Below, one piece after another: positions 1-8,339 of a stretch of DNA of 64,000 bases. Each line of letters starts with the position of its first letter. Within the stretch, counting starts at the first letter, position 1. Both the position numbers and the translations under genes were made by a program. The stretch spans positions 124,001 through 188,000 of the forward strand of contig CAMCVL010000002.1 in NCBI GenBank assembly GCA_945881985.1, read 5' to 3'. The notes beneath the pieces were generated by a model that had not been told where the DNA came from, made no database searches, and was given only the letters and a program-made list of their open reading frames with translations. Source of the stretch: Rickettsia typhi (GTDB lineage Bacteria; Pseudomonadota; Alphaproteobacteria; Rickettsiales; Deianiraeaceae).

Positions 1-207
1 AAAGATGCGTCTCCATGCACCCTCCTCAGTATTTTGTGTAAGTTTTGCTTTATCCTCCATGTCGTCTGCAAAGCTTTGTAAGCTAGCCTTTTCTATATTG
101 ACCTGTTTAAATTTTAATTGTGATTCTATTTCTGTTTTTGCCGTCTGTACTAATTTTGGCGGTAGCTTCGGTCGATCTGCAGGATTTGTAATGTCGGGGT
201 TGTATCT
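1..207 (-). CDS. Partial open frame leaving the left edge, start unclear
   Basis: On the minus strand a frame of 69 codons is open from a TGA at 210-208 to the window edge. It reads like real protein (ADRPKLPPKLVQTAKTEIE, then many Lys, Glu and Gln), whereas the plus-strand ORF listed over it is Ser/Cys-rich and looks like its shadow. No ATG, GTG or TTG lies near the 5' end of the frame. The first ATG is at 60, well inside the coding-like part, so the gene may start at a rare ATT, may be broken upstream, or may start at 60. Function not recognised. Confidence 0.4.
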
Positions 208-362
208 TCAATTTAAAAATTAATATATAGCAAAATATTTATTTCTTATGCTTACCTTCTACTTGGGGACTACTGAGAAAAAGAAAGCACAATCCAATGT
301 TACTGGTTAAAGTTATACAAAATCATTTGTAAAAAGATAATGTAAGTTCACTTTAGCAATCT

Positions 363-764
363 TTATTTAATTGATTTGGTATTGTTTTGCAAATCAATAG
401 CAGAGCCAATGCACCATCCATAATAGGTATCGCCAATTTGTTTTATGTAGGAAGATGAAAAACCTCTGGCAGTACACTCGCTTTGCAGATTGGATTTTAA
501 AGATACACTGCTAATAAAAAACACACCAAAAGGTAGCAAGATTGGCGTTAGCAAAAGTCTTATTGTGCGTGATTTGTCTTTTAAAATCACATCGGGTTCC
601 CTGCCGTAGTACAAATTACACTCGGGGTCGTAATCTTTTGCAAGTTCTTTGTTTTTTGCCTCGCAAATTTCCAGCTGTTTAGGTGTAAATTTTTTACCGC
701 CGCAAGAATTTAAAAACAACAAGCAGGCACACAAAAAAATACTAAAACTTTGTTTAACGGTCAT
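363..764 (-). CDS. Small lipoprotein of unknown function
   Basis: The 133-residue product begins with a short basic stretch, a hydrophobic segment and a lipobox, FLNSC, so lipid attachment at about Cys21 is expected. After a charged, Cys-containing region there is a second hydrophobic segment (LLLTPILLPFGVFFIS, about residues 70-85), then a part with two further cysteines. The mature protein would therefore be both lipid-anchored and membrane-inserted or membrane-associated. It lies downstream of mnmA on the same strand with an 83-base gap. I do not recognise the family. The overlapping plus-strand ORF at 649-843 is a shadow. Confidence 0.7.
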   Translation of the reverse strand: MTVKQSFSIFLCACLLFLNSCGGKKFTPKQLEICEAKNKELAKDYDPECNLYYGREPDVILKDKSRTIRLLLTPILLPFGVFFISSVSLKSNLQSECTARGFSSSYIKQIGDTYYGWCIGSAIDLQNNTKSIK

Positions 765-847
765 AATGTTTTTAAAAAATATAGCAAATAAAACTTACAA
801 CAGGGTAATGGCAAAATCTAAAAAATGTCATTTTATGGCATAAATAT

Positions 848-1948
848 TTATGTTATATCAATAATGCCGCCGCCGCATAGCCTTGTACCGATGTAAAAAA
901 CGCAGGCTTGCCCGGGGGAAATTGCCCTCGCCGGTGTTGTAAGTTTTACGGCGTAGCTGCCACCATCGTCCAGCCTTGTTAAAAAGCCGCCAATAAGCTC
1001 TGCTTGGCTTGACCTAAGCCTTAGCTTAAGCTCCTTGCCTTTTAGCTCGGTATCAAAATCAGCTAAAAAGTTGACATCTTTAATAATAAACTCGCTTTTG
1101 TAAAGATGCTTAACCGTGCCAGCGTAAATTATATTTGTATTTTTGTCTATCTTAACAACAAACAAGGGCTCGGGGCGTGCAATGCCAAGCCCCCGCCTTT
1201 GCCCTATTGTGTAGCCGGCAATACCTGCGTGCTCGCCAATTTTTGCACCGCTTTCAATATCCACAATATCGCCGCCTACAAAGCCTTTGTCGCTATGTTT
1301 TTTAATCACGCTTGCATAGTCGCCGTTTGGCACAAAACAAATATCCTGACTATCTGGTTTTAAGGACACGCCCAGCCCATAGTCTAAAGCAATTTGCCGT
1401 GTTTGCTCCTTGTTAAGCTGCCCTAGGGGAAACTGACAAAACTCAAGCTGCTCCTCTGTTGTAGCATATAAAAAATAGCTTTGGTCTTTTTTAGGGTCAA
1501 GTCCACGATGCAGCTGAGCCTTGCCATCCACGATAATTTTTGTAACATAATGCCCTGTTGCCAAAAATTTTGCCCCAAGCTGTTTTGCAAAATTATATAG
1601 ATCTTTAAATTTAACACTTTGATTGCAAGACACACATGGTATAGGAGTGTATCCGTTAAGATAGCTATCCACAAATTTGTCAATCACCTGCTCCTTAAAA
1701 ATGCTCTCGTAATTTAACACATAATGCCTAAAGCCAATTTTTTTTGCCACTTGGGCCGCATCGTCAATGTCCCTACTGGCACAGCAAGTTTTTTGCTTAA
1801 GCCCACTAACATCGCCGTAGTCGTAAAGCTGCATGGTAACGCCAATTACCTCGTAGCCTTGGCTATGTAGCATTGCCGCCACAACAGAGCTGTCCACCCC
1901 GCCAGACATTGCAACCACAACCCTGCCTTTGCCGCTATTGTTAGCCAT
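848..1948 (-). CDS. mnmA: tRNA-specific 2-thiouridylase MnmA
   Basis: MnmA adenylates and thiolates the wobble uridine (U34) of Lys, Glu and Gln tRNAs in the cytoplasm, taking sulfur from a relay that ends in a cysteine persulfide. The N-terminal PP-loop ATP site AMSGGVDSS is present, as are GHYV (tRNA/ATP binding), DQSYFL, the catalytic CVSCN region and the second cysteine in SQDICFVP. Length is about that of the family. The track starts at a TTG directly after the hemW stop. I prefer the ATG at 1948, 12 bases inside, because it leaves the usual short tail before the PP-loop. The gene is tightly linked to hemW upstream. A TusA-like gene, a possible sulfur carrier for this pathway, lies at 13.9 kb. 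Confidence 0.95.
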   Translation of the reverse strand: MANNSGKGRVVVAMSGGVDSSVVAAMLHSQGYEVIGVTMQLYDYGDVSGLKQKTCCASRDIDDAAQVAKKIGFRHYVLNYESIFKEQVIDKFVDSYLNGYTPIPCVSCNQSVKFKDLYNFAKQLGAKFLATGHYVTKIIVDGKAQLHRGLDPKKDQSYFLYATTEEQLEFCQFPLGQLNKEQTRQIALDYGLGVSLKPDSQDICFVPNGDYASVIKKHSDKGFVGGDIVDIESGAKIGEHAGIAGYTIGQRRGLGIARPEPLFVVKIDKNTNIIYAGTVKHLYKSEFIIKDVNFLADFDTELKGKELKLRLRSSQAELIGGFLTRLDDGGSYAVKLTTPARAISPGQACVFYIGTRLCGGGIIDIT

Positions 1949-1960
1949 AAAAATACACAA

Positions 1961-3130
1961 TTATATCAAAGAGTTAATAACCGAGTTAAGCACATAAACA
2001 CCAGCCTTGCTTGCCTTAAGGCTGCCATTGTTTAGCTCTAGCATATTTGCATCCAGCAATTGTTGCAACTTTTTTTTGTTAATGTAATCTAAAATGTCAA
2101 TATTAAATTTTTGTTTTACAAAGCTCAGGTCAACACCTGCGGAGGTTCTAAGCCCCATCATTAGGGCCTCGTGAGCTATGTCAAAGCCTTCAAGCTTGCA
2201 ATTTGTTTGCAGGGCGTTGCCGCTTAAGCTGCTTGCATCAAGCCATTTTTGAGGCTCGTGAAAGCTATTGGCAGCAAACCTACAACCATCAATCGTATAA
2301 CGCGAAAACGCCCCAGCCCCAATGCCTATCCAGTCCTGCATTGTCCAATAGGCAATGTTGTGGCGGCACTCAAAGCCAGTTTTTGCATAGTTTGAAACCT
2401 CGTATTTACCAAATCCAGCCGCACCAGTTAGCTCGTCCGTTAGGTTGTAAAAGTCGTAGCTTGCATCGCCTTCTGGCACGATAATCTTGCCAGCTCTTGC
2501 AAGAGAGTAGTATTCCGTACCCTTTTCAATCGTTAAAGTATAAAGAGATATATGGTTTTTAACAAGGTTGCTTAATGCAAAATTTAGTTCAGTCTTCCAG
2601 TCCTGCAGTTTTTGCCCGTGTCTTGCGTAGATAAGGTCAATGGAGTAATTGTCAAAAATGCTACTTGCAAGATACACCGCTTTGATTGCTGTTTGTGCGT
2701 CATGCAAGCGGCCTAAGGTTTGCAGGTCAGCATCGTTTAAAGCCTGCACCCCGATTGACACTCTATTGATACCTGCCTCTTTAAAGCCTGCAAATTTTTG
2801 AGCTTCAAATGAGGATGGATTTGCCTCAAGAGTTATCTCGCAATTTGCATCAATACTAGCTTGTTTTGCAAGATTGTTAATAATGCCACCAACCAATGAC
2901 TCCCCCATGAGACTTGGCGTGCCCCCGCCAAAAAAAATGGTTTTAATGTTGTATTTAACGCCTTGTTTAAGGATATTGGTAAAATAAAAGTCAATTTCTT
3001 TTGTGTAAGCTTTAAGCCATTCCTTTGTTTTTGGATTTGTAGTTGCAACATGGCTGTTAAAGTCGCAATAGGGGCATTTTTTTTTGCAAAACGGATAGTG
3101 TATATATATTGATATATCTCTAGCTTCCAT
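1961..3130 (-). CDS. hemW: Radical SAM protein HemW (heme chaperone, CPO-III-like)
   Basis: HemW is a radical SAM protein related to oxygen-independent coproporphyrinogen oxidase and is thought to bind heme and pass it to target proteins. The sequence has the radical SAM cluster motif CKKKCPYCDFNSH (CxxxCxxC) near residue 15, the glycine motif GGGTPSLM near residue 70, and SIGVQALND. At 389 residues it matches HemW. It lacks the extra N-terminal cysteine region of true HemN, which favours HemW. It is followed immediately by mnmA and probably co-transcribed with it. MlaA lies 4 bases upstream, so mlaA-hemW-mnmA may form one operon. Confidence 0.9.
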   Translation of the reverse strand: MEARDISIYIHYPFCKKKCPYCDFNSHVATTNPKTKEWLKAYTKEIDFYFTNILKQGVKYNIKTIFFGGGTPSLMGESLVGGIINNLAKQASIDANCEITLEANPSSFEAQKFAGFKEAGINRVSIGVQALNDADLQTLGRLHDAQTAIKAVYLASSIFDNYSIDLIYARHGQKLQDWKTELNFALSNLVKNHISLYTLTIEKGTEYYSLARAGKIIVPEGDASYDFYNLTDELTGAAGFGKYEVSNYAKTGFECRHNIAYWTMQDWIGIGAGAFSRYTIDGCRFAANSFHEPQKWLDASSLSGNALQTNCKLEGFDIAHEALMMGLRTSAGVDLSFVKQKFNIDILDYINKKKLQQLLDANMLELNNGSLKASKAGVYVLNSVINSLI

Positions 3131-3134
3131 TTAG

Positions 3135-4013
3135 TTAATAAAAATAATCTGCCCTAGGGTTAAAAAATAGATGATTATGATAAGCACTAATGTCGCTAAC
3201 ATGCAAAGCCTCTCTTTGCTTTGCCTCTATGGCTTTTTGCATGGCTCTTTTTGCGCTCATTGCAAAAAAGAAGCCCCTTTGTGCAGAGTATAAATCCAAA
3301 GAGCTCCTGCGTGCATTTGTCACTATATCGTCAACATCGGCTCTTGCGGTGATAATTGTACCAAAAACTCTGTATCTATTGATTGTATTTAGGCCGTTAA
3401 AGTCGTAGACGCTAACAAACATGGATTGCATCATGGAGCCGGCATCAATTAAATTGCCGGGCATGCCACCAATCGGGCTTATAAAATAAGGACCATTTGG
3501 CACGCCAAAGCTACGCAAAACATCGGCAAAAGTAACATCAAACTCTTTAATGCCAATCTCCGTTGCTAGATCTTTTTTAAAAAACAGCCCAAAGCTTAGA
3601 TTAAGCAAAAACCTGTTTAGCGATGCAGCAATGCCGTCTTCATGCCTGCTAACAATTGCATTGACTAAAGATACTGGCTCGCCTAGAGTTCCTCTAAGAC
3701 TGCTAATTTTTTGCCTTACTGGCTTTGGGGTGGCAAATAAATATAGGTGTGCGATGTGAGAAAGTGCGTATTTATCCAAATTGTCGTAGATAAAAAAGGT
3801 TGTGCGATTGATTTTTTCAAGAGGGTCTTTTACCGCAGGTTGTGACTTTGTAGCATTTTTATTGCTTATTGCCTTGCTTTGGTATTGATTTAAGAACTCA
3901 TCGTCCTCAGCTTCGTCAGCCCTTGCAATGTTGCAAAAGCAGGTAAAAAAGTAGCAAAAAAATAGGCAAGAAAATACTTTGCAAATTTTATGCAATGTTT
4001 TGCTTTGGTTCAT
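3135..4013 (-). CDS. mlaA: Outer-membrane lipid asymmetry protein MlaA (VacJ)
   Basis: MlaA sits in the outer membrane and removes mislocalised phospholipids from the outer leaflet, passing them to the periplasmic MlaC and the inner-membrane Mla transporter. The family core is visible: DPLEKINRTTFFIYDNLDKY, then PKPVRQKISSLRGTLGEPVSLVNA, then GGMPGNLIDAG, and a late DLYSAQRGF. The N-terminus is a long hydrophobic, Cys-rich signal segment ending near IARADEA. This looks more like a signal peptidase I site than a lipobox, although the family is usually a lipoprotein. No other mla genes lie nearby. The trxB stop-side gap is 7 bases, so trxB and mlaA probably share a transcript. Confidence 0.88.
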   Translation of the reverse strand: MNQSKTLHKICKVFSCLFFCYFFTCFCNIARADEAEDDEFLNQYQSKAISNKNATKSQPAVKDPLEKINRTTFFIYDNLDKYALSHIAHLYLFATPKPVRQKISSLRGTLGEPVSLVNAIVSRHEDGIAASLNRFLLNLSFGLFFKKDLATEIGIKEFDVTFADVLRSFGVPNGPYFISPIGGMPGNLIDAGSMMQSMFVSVYDFNGLNTINRYRVFGTIITARADVDDIVTNARRSSLDLYSAQRGFFFAMSAKRAMQKAIEAKQREALHVSDISAYHNHLFFNPRADYFY

Positions 4014-4020
4014 AAAAAAC

Positions 4021-4971
4021 TTAATGTTGTGCCTCTATGTATTTTAAGGCATCCAAAGCAGCCATACAACCAGAGCCAGCTGCGGTTATTGCTTGCCTGT
4101 AGCGTTTGTCAAAAACATCACCAGCCGCAAAAATACCAGGTAAATTTGTAAGGCTTGTGCCGGCTACAACTTTGATGTAGCCTTCCTCGTCTAGCTCTAT
4201 GCCAGAGGTTTTGAAAACTTCCGTTGCAGGCTTATGCCCAATTGCAATAAATAGACCATCCATTTTGACATCTTTTTGTCCTTCGCCATTTGTGGAGTTT
4301 AAAATTACGCCCTGTACCTTTTTTGGCTGAGCGGAGCCGTAGACATGATCAAGCTGAGCATTGAAGATAACTTCTATTTTTGGATTTGCAAAGAGTCTGT
4401 CCTGAAGGATTTTTTCGGCTTTAAACTTGCCTTGACGGTGTATTAAATAAACTTTTGAAGCATGATTTGTAAGATACAAAGCCTCCTCAACAGCGGTATT
4501 GCCGCCGCCAATGACCCCAACAACCTTATTTTTAAAAAAGAAGCCGTCGCAAGTAGCACACCCACTAACCCCAAAACCCCTAAACTCCTGCTCACTAGGA
4601 TTGTTAAGCCATTTTGCCTGTGCCCCTGTTGCAATAATCACAGCTTTTGCGTGATAAATGGTGCCACTATCGGTTTTAAGTTCAAATGGTTTTGATGTAA
4701 AATTTACCGAAGATACATAATCGCTAACAAACTCGGTACCAACATGCTCCGCCTGCTTTTTCATTTGCTCCATAAGCCAAGGACCCTGTATTACCTCGGC
4801 AAAGCCGGGATAGTTTTCAACCTCGGTTGTTGTGGTAAGCTGCCCTCCCTCCTGATAGCCAGATATTAAAATTGGTTTTAAATTTGCTCTTGCAGCATAA
4901 ATTGCAGCACTGTATCCTGCTGGGCCAGAGCCTATAATTACAACATCGCATTCTCTTTGGGTAGCAGACAT
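4021..4971 (-). CDS. trxB: Thioredoxin reductase TrxB
   Basis: This NADPH-dependent FAD enzyme reduces thioredoxin. It has the N-terminal FAD site IIGSGPAGYSAAIYAARA, the redox-active CATCDG, the NADPH-binding GGGNTAVEEALYL and the C-terminal FAD motif GIFAAGDV. Its 316 residues match the low-molecular-weight bacterial class. It is transcribed with mlaA downstream. Upstream is an AT-rich gap with an inverted repeat and a short tandem repeat before tsf. Confidence 0.95.
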   Translation of the reverse strand: MSATQRECDVVIIGSGPAGYSAAIYAARANLKPILISGYQEGGQLTTTTEVENYPGFAEVIQGPWLMEQMKKQAEHVGTEFVSDYVSSVNFTSKPFELKTDSGTIYHAKAVIIATGAQAKWLNNPSEQEFRGFGVSGCATCDGFFFKNKVVGVIGGGNTAVEEALYLTNHASKVYLIHRQGKFKAEKILQDRLFANPKIEVIFNAQLDHVYGSAQPKKVQGVILNSTNGEGQKDVKMDGLFIAIGHKPATEVFKTSGIELDEEGYIKVVAGTSLTNLPGIFAAGDVFDKRYRQAITAAGSGCMAALDALKYIEAQH

Positions 4972-5080
4972 AGCTTTTAAAACAAATAAACAAACTTATC
5001 AATAAATACCAATTTAAATTTAAAATTAAAGATTGTATTTGGTATTAGATGTATAGCAGATAACAGCTTTTTCAAGTGTT

Positions 5081-5115
5081 TTTAAACCTAATACCAAAAC
5101 AATATTAGGTTTAAA
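5081..5115. repeat. Perfect 12-bp inverted repeat between tsf and trxB
   Basis: The arms TTTAAACCTAAT (5081-5092) and ATTAGGTTTAAA (5104-5115) are exact reverse complements with an 11-base spacer. The stem is AT-rich and is not followed by a T-run on the minus strand, the direction of tsf and trxB, so it is a weak candidate for a tsf terminator and might instead be a processing or binding site. Confidence 0.6.
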
Positions 5116-5141
5116 TGAGCAAAAAAAGCACATAATACCAA

Positions 5142-5181
5142 TTTGCCACTTTGCCACTTTGCCACTTTGCCACTTTGCCAC
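5142..5181. repeat. Tandem repeat of TTTGCCAC, five perfect copies
   Basis: Five perfect head-to-tail copies of the 8-mer TTTGCCAC, followed by a degenerate sixth (TTTGCTAA), lie about 30 bases downstream of the tsf stop codon. Eight-base units do not keep frame and no gene spans them, so copy-number change would affect only the spacer. Confidence 0.9.
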
Positions 5182-5209
5182 TTTGCTAAGCTATTAATTC
5201 TAATAAGTA

Positions 5210-6106
5210 TTAAGCCTGTGCGTTTTTAACAAATTGAGCAACTTCGTCAGCAAAGTTTTCCTCTTTTTTTTCAATACCTTCGCCAAGTTTAAAGCACACA
5301 AATTCTGTTAGTGTAACTTTGCAAGAATTTGCACCCTCAAAAGCCTTGATTACATCAGCAACACTTTGCTTGCTATCCATAACAAATTGTTGTTGCAGTA
5401 AAACGCTTTCGGATAGATACTTTTTAATTCTGCCCTCAACCATTTTGTCAACAACATTTTGTGGCTTGCCGCTATCTAGAGCTTGCTTAACAAAAATATC
5501 TTTTTCGTTTTGAATAAGCTCAGCAGGCACGCCGCTTTCATCAATACTAACTGGGTTCATTGATGCAATGTGCATACAGATTTTTTTACCAAGGTCTTTA
5601 AGCTTTTCAGCATCGCCATCCGAGTTTATACCAAGCAAAACAACAATTTTACCCATGCTACCATTAACAGCGTTGTGAATATAGCTTGCAACAACACCTT
5701 GAGCAACTGATGCCTTTGCAAATCTACGAGGGTTGATGTTTTCGCCGGTTTTAGCTATAGATGCCTTAATAAAATCCTCACTAATTTTTTCACCCTTTGT
5801 AAATGTTGAAATACATTCTTCCACAACTGCTTTAAAATCATCGCCTTTTGCAACAAAGTCAGTTTGACAATTAACCTCTGCAACATAGCCAGTTTTGCCA
5901 TCGCCAGACAAAGCTAATGCAACCAAACCCTCGCTTGCAACATTTGATGTTTTTTTTGCAGCACTTGCAAGACCCTTCTCTCTTAATACTTTAATTGCTT
6001 GTTCAACATCGCCGTTAGATGCTTCAATAGCTTTTTTGCAGTCGCTTATACCAGCACCTGTTCTTTCTCTTAAAATTTTAATTAAGGACATCACATCATT
6101 ACTCAT
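5210..6106 (-). CDS. tsf: Translation elongation factor Ts
   Basis: EF-Ts recycles EF-Tu by exchanging GDP for GTP. The diagnostic N-terminal block LRERTGAGISDCKKAIEASNGDVEQAI is complete, as are the UBA-like domain and the TDFVAK motif (NCQTDFVAKGDDF). At 298 residues it is full length. tsf normally follows rpsB, but here it has no ribosomal protein gene next to it. Downstream lies trxB, upstream the bolA-like gene across a 150-base gap. Confidence 0.95.
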   Translation of the reverse strand: MSNDVMSLIKILRERTGAGISDCKKAIEASNGDVEQAIKVLREKGLASAAKKTSNVASEGLVALALSGDGKTGYVAEVNCQTDFVAKGDDFKAVVEECISTFTKGEKISEDFIKASIAKTGENINPRRFAKASVAQGVVASYIHNAVNGSMGKIVVLLGINSDGDAEKLKDLGKKICMHIASMNPVSIDESGVPAELIQNEKDIFVKQALDSGKPQNVVDKMVEGRIKKYLSESVLLQQQFVMDSKQSVADVIKAFEGANSCKVTLTEFVCFKLGEGIEKKEENFADEVAQFVKNAQA

Positions 6107-6256
6107 ACTCTTAATCTAAAAACAATAAAACTAAATTGTAGCCACTAAAACACCTGTGGCAAAATATAAAAATTGGATTTGCATAATCCGCTTAATATTT
6201 AAATTTACATTGATTTAAATGCAAGACAATCTTAAAAAAATTTAGAACCTAGATTT

Positions 6257-6496
6257 TTAAGATTGCGGTATTTTGGTTTTAATTGCTATTGCATGAACGG
6301 TTTTTGCATAATCACCCAAAGCATCAATAACCATGCGATGCTGAGCAATTAGGGTTTTTTCAATAAAATCCCTAGAGGTAACGCTAATATCCCAGTGGTC
6401 GTTATCCATAGCGGTTGCCTTGATTACAATTGCATCCTCAGGTTTGTTAAATTTTGTAATTAAGGCATCCAAAAGTTGTTGCTTGGTGGCTGGCAT
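6257..6496 (-). CDS. BolA/IbaG family protein
   Basis: This 79-residue protein matches small BolA-family proteins, which act with monothiol glutaredoxins in Fe-S and redox homeostasis. It has the central block DNDHWDISVTSRDFIEKTLIAQHRMVIDALG, with the conserved helix containing QHRMV and a C-terminal HAIAIKT strand. The short form resembles the alphaproteobacterial BolA-like protein often encoded next to a glutaredoxin, but no glutaredoxin gene is adjacent. nuoB lies 20 bases upstream on the same strand, so the two are likely co-transcribed. Confidence 0.85.
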   Translation of the reverse strand: MPATKQQLLDALITKFNKPEDAIVIKATAMDNDHWDISVTSRDFIEKTLIAQHRMVIDALGDYAKTVHAIAIKTKIPQS

Positions 6497-6516
6497 AAAT
6501 GTAGCTAAATAATAAT

Positions 6517-7134
6517 TTATTCTGGTTTTGAATTTGCAGCAGAGTCAAAATTTGGCTGAGGCACTCTCACCCCGCTTTCAATCTTTTTTTGCAAAAGTAA
6601 TATACCATGTATTAGGGCCTCGGCACTAGGGGGGCAACCTGGCACATAAACATCAACCGGAACTATTCTGTCGCAGCCTCTAACAACTGAATAAGAGTAG
6701 TGGTAATACCCACCTCTGTTAGCACAGGAGCCCATTGATATTACATATCTTGGCTCTGCCATCTGGTCGTAGACCTTGCGGAGTGCTGGTGCCATTTTGT
6801 TTGTAAGGGTGCCAGCAACTATCATTACATCACTTTGGCGAGGAGAAGGTCTAAATACCATGCCGTATCTGTCAAGGTCGTATCTTGCAGCTGCTGCTTG
6901 CATCATTTCAACCGCACAACAAGCTAAGCCAAATGTCATTGGCCATAGCGAGCCACTGCGAACCCAGCCAATGAGTTTTTCAAGATTTGCAACAACAAAA
7001 CCCTTGTCTGATACTTCGTCCAATGCGTGCTTTAAAAAAATATCCTGCTCGTAGCCCTTAGTAAGGGACTGAGCATTGTAATACATACCCTTAAAACTAG
7101 ATGAATCCTTAAGATTTATGTCGTTGCCGCTCAT
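6517..7134 (-). CDS. nuoB: NADH-quinone oxidoreductase subunit B
   Basis: NuoB carries the N2 4Fe-4S cluster of respiratory complex I, at the junction with the membrane arm. The cluster cysteines are visible in [11 protein letters not shown], in MGSCANRGG and in [13 protein letters not shown]. The 205 residues include an extra 40-residue N-terminal tail typical of alphaproteobacteria. In most bacteria nuoB sits inside the nuoA-N operon. Here it stands with bolA only, next to an accessory island, so complex I genes must lie elsewhere. Confidence 0.95.
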   Translation of the reverse strand: MSGNDINLKDSSSFKGMYYNAQSLTKGYEQDIFLKHALDEVSDKGFVVANLEKLIGWVRSGSLWPMTFGLACCAVEMMQAAAARYDLDRYGMVFRPSPRQSDVMIVAGTLTNKMAPALRKVYDQMAEPRYVISMGSCANRGGYYHYSYSVVRGCDRIVPVDVYVPGCPPSAEALIHGILLLQKKIESGVRVPQPNFDSAANSKPE

Positions 7135-7601
7135 AATGTTAATAATTAATATCTATACAAGTTTTGCCATAATCTAAACCAAAATGGATTTTGCATCCGC
7201 AATAAAAATCCTAACAAGTTTATTGTATTGCATTATTTTTAAAAACAAAGAAAAATTTATTTTATTTTTACACCCCTTCAATTTATAAGTTTGCTTACTA
7301 AATAACTTTTGTGTTGATATAAAGTTCAATGCAAAATTGCAATTACAGCAAAATATTTATAAATTGTAGATAGACAATCAACTAAAAACATTTTTCAAAA
7401 AAACTATACTTTAATTTTAACTTTATTAAAATCAACAAGGCTGTAATTTTGCAAAAAACTCTTTACAAATTGGTATCAGCGACTTATAATATTATATTCA
7501 AGATGTGATTGCAGATTTGCAAGTTTTTTGAATAATATTTTGACATTGCAAAAAAATTGAGTGATAAATATTATTAAGATATTCTTTACCGTTTATTGTT
7601 T
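7135..7601. other. Intergenic, island left boundary with repeat copy
   Basis: This 467-base AT-rich stretch lies between the divergent nuoB and the accessory island. The first half shows nothing I recognise beyond the likely nuoB promoter region. From about 7393 it contains the first copy of the island repeat, annotated separately. TTGACA at 7540-7545 followed by TAAATA at 7565-7570 gives a poor 19-base spacing, so I do not call a promoter. Confidence 0.5.
7395..7540 (+). repeat. Island repeat, copy 1
   Basis: The stretch starts with CAAAAAAACTATACTTTAAT, continues through CAAGGCTGTAATTTTGC and CTTTACAAATTGGTATCAG, and ends near GTTTTTTGAATAAT. The same ordered blocks recur at 8808-8985 upstream of the Panacea gene, and the first block recurs upstream of serA. 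Copies differ by small insertions and substitutions. It directly precedes the broken membrane protein gene, so it may carry its promoter or be a recombination-derived boundary. Confidence 0.75.
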
Positions 7602-7745
7602 ATGGCAAGATCTTATTCTGGATATTCACCATATTATTCCTATCGCTATCGTTATGCAGATGTTAATTTGCATGAAATTAGTCCAAATAGCAATGGTGAA
7701 TTGGTTTTAAGTGATGTACCAAGCTTTCCACAAAATAATATCTGA
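7602..7745 (+). pseudogene. N-terminal fragment of a frame-broken membrane protein
   Basis: An ATG at 7602 opens a 47-codon frame with a striking Tyr/Arg/Ser-rich start, SYSGYSPYYSYRYRY, ending at TGA 7743-7745. The protein-like sequence seems to continue in the +1 frame (ISEIDIYKIDSD) in the 7711-8160 ORF. I read this as the true start of a longer gene now broken or frameshifted. The fragment is too short for the ORF track. It could instead be an independent small protein. Confidence 0.45.
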
Positions 7746-8160
7746 AATTGATATTTATAAAATTGACAGTGATATCTCCATTAATAAACACTTGGCAAGC
7801 CAAACGGTGCCAAAAGGCTATACAATAAGAATTAACAAAGAATTATATACAATAAAAAATGAGGATTTAGTTAAGCTTGGTAATTCAGGTCAAATTATCG
7901 TAAAGGCAAAGGATGGATCGTTTTTAACAATCAACTCTGATGAGAAGCAAAATTTTTCATTGTCAAGCGACACATCGGTTTTATCTAAATCAATTAAACC
8001 TCAGGCAGACCTAATAGATTTTATAAACAAAAGACCCGATGTTTCGGCTGGTGCAATAGCTATTTTAGCAATTTATTTAACACTCGTTGTTTTAATGATT
8101 GCGGCTTTAGTATGTTCAATTTATATCTCTATATCAAATTATATTAATAAAAAAAATTAA
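7711..8160 (+). CDS. Single-pass membrane protein, middle segment of a split gene
   Basis: The 149-residue frame opens at GTG or ATG inside the end of the preceding fragment and has no clear ribosome site. It begins with a polar beta-rich part containing two similar strands (IRINKELYTIKNEDLVKL and IIVKAKDGSFLTI), followed by one strong transmembrane helix (AIAILAIYLTLVVLMIAALVCSIYI). It ends NYINKKN at a TAA right after a run of eight A. Slipping back one base on the A-run would read through into an open frame that continues to 8819. Unknown family. It may be intact with programmed slippage or part of a decaying gene. Confidence 0.55.
   Translation: MMYQAFHKIISEIDIYKIDSDISINKHLASQTVPKGYTIRINKELYTIKNEDLVKLGNSGQIIVKAKDGSFLTINSDEKQNFSLSSDTSVLSKSIKPQADLIDFINKRPDVSAGAIAILAIYLTLVVLMIAALVCSIYISISNYINKKN
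8149..8156 (+). repeat. A8 homopolymer at a frame break
   Basis: Eight consecutive A bases (AATAAAAAAAATTAA) sit just before the stop of the 7711 ORF. A minus-one slip here joins it to the next open frame, which has no normal start codon until TTG at 8340. Such A-runs are known sites of polymerase or ribosome slippage in AT-rich bacteria. Whether this happens here is inference. Confidence 0.6.
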
Positions 8161-8339
8161 ACGATATTGCATCGGATTTACAAGCAGCATGTAACGAAAT
8201 TAACGAAGAACCGAATAAAGAAAGTAAAGTACAAATACAAACAATTGCTAACAAAGTAAGGCGGGCATCTAGGCTTATTAATCATCACGATTGTTGCGGA
8301 TGCAATAGTGATACTGCTTACGAAAAGGTAGACCAAGCT

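Noticed and set aside
5-223. 72-codon plus-strand ORF at the left edge
   Set aside because: The opposite strand has a far more protein-like open frame over the same bases. This one is Ser/Cys/Phe-rich and looks like its shadow.
5142-5181. Possible CRISPR-like or regulatory array in the TTTGCCAC repeats
   Set aside because: Units are 8 bases with no spacers, so it is a simple tandem repeat.
7743-7745. Programmed +1 frameshift at ATC TGA as in prfB
   Set aside because: The site lacks the slippery CTT TGA C and an internal Shine-Dalgarno, so a mutation or separate start is more likely.
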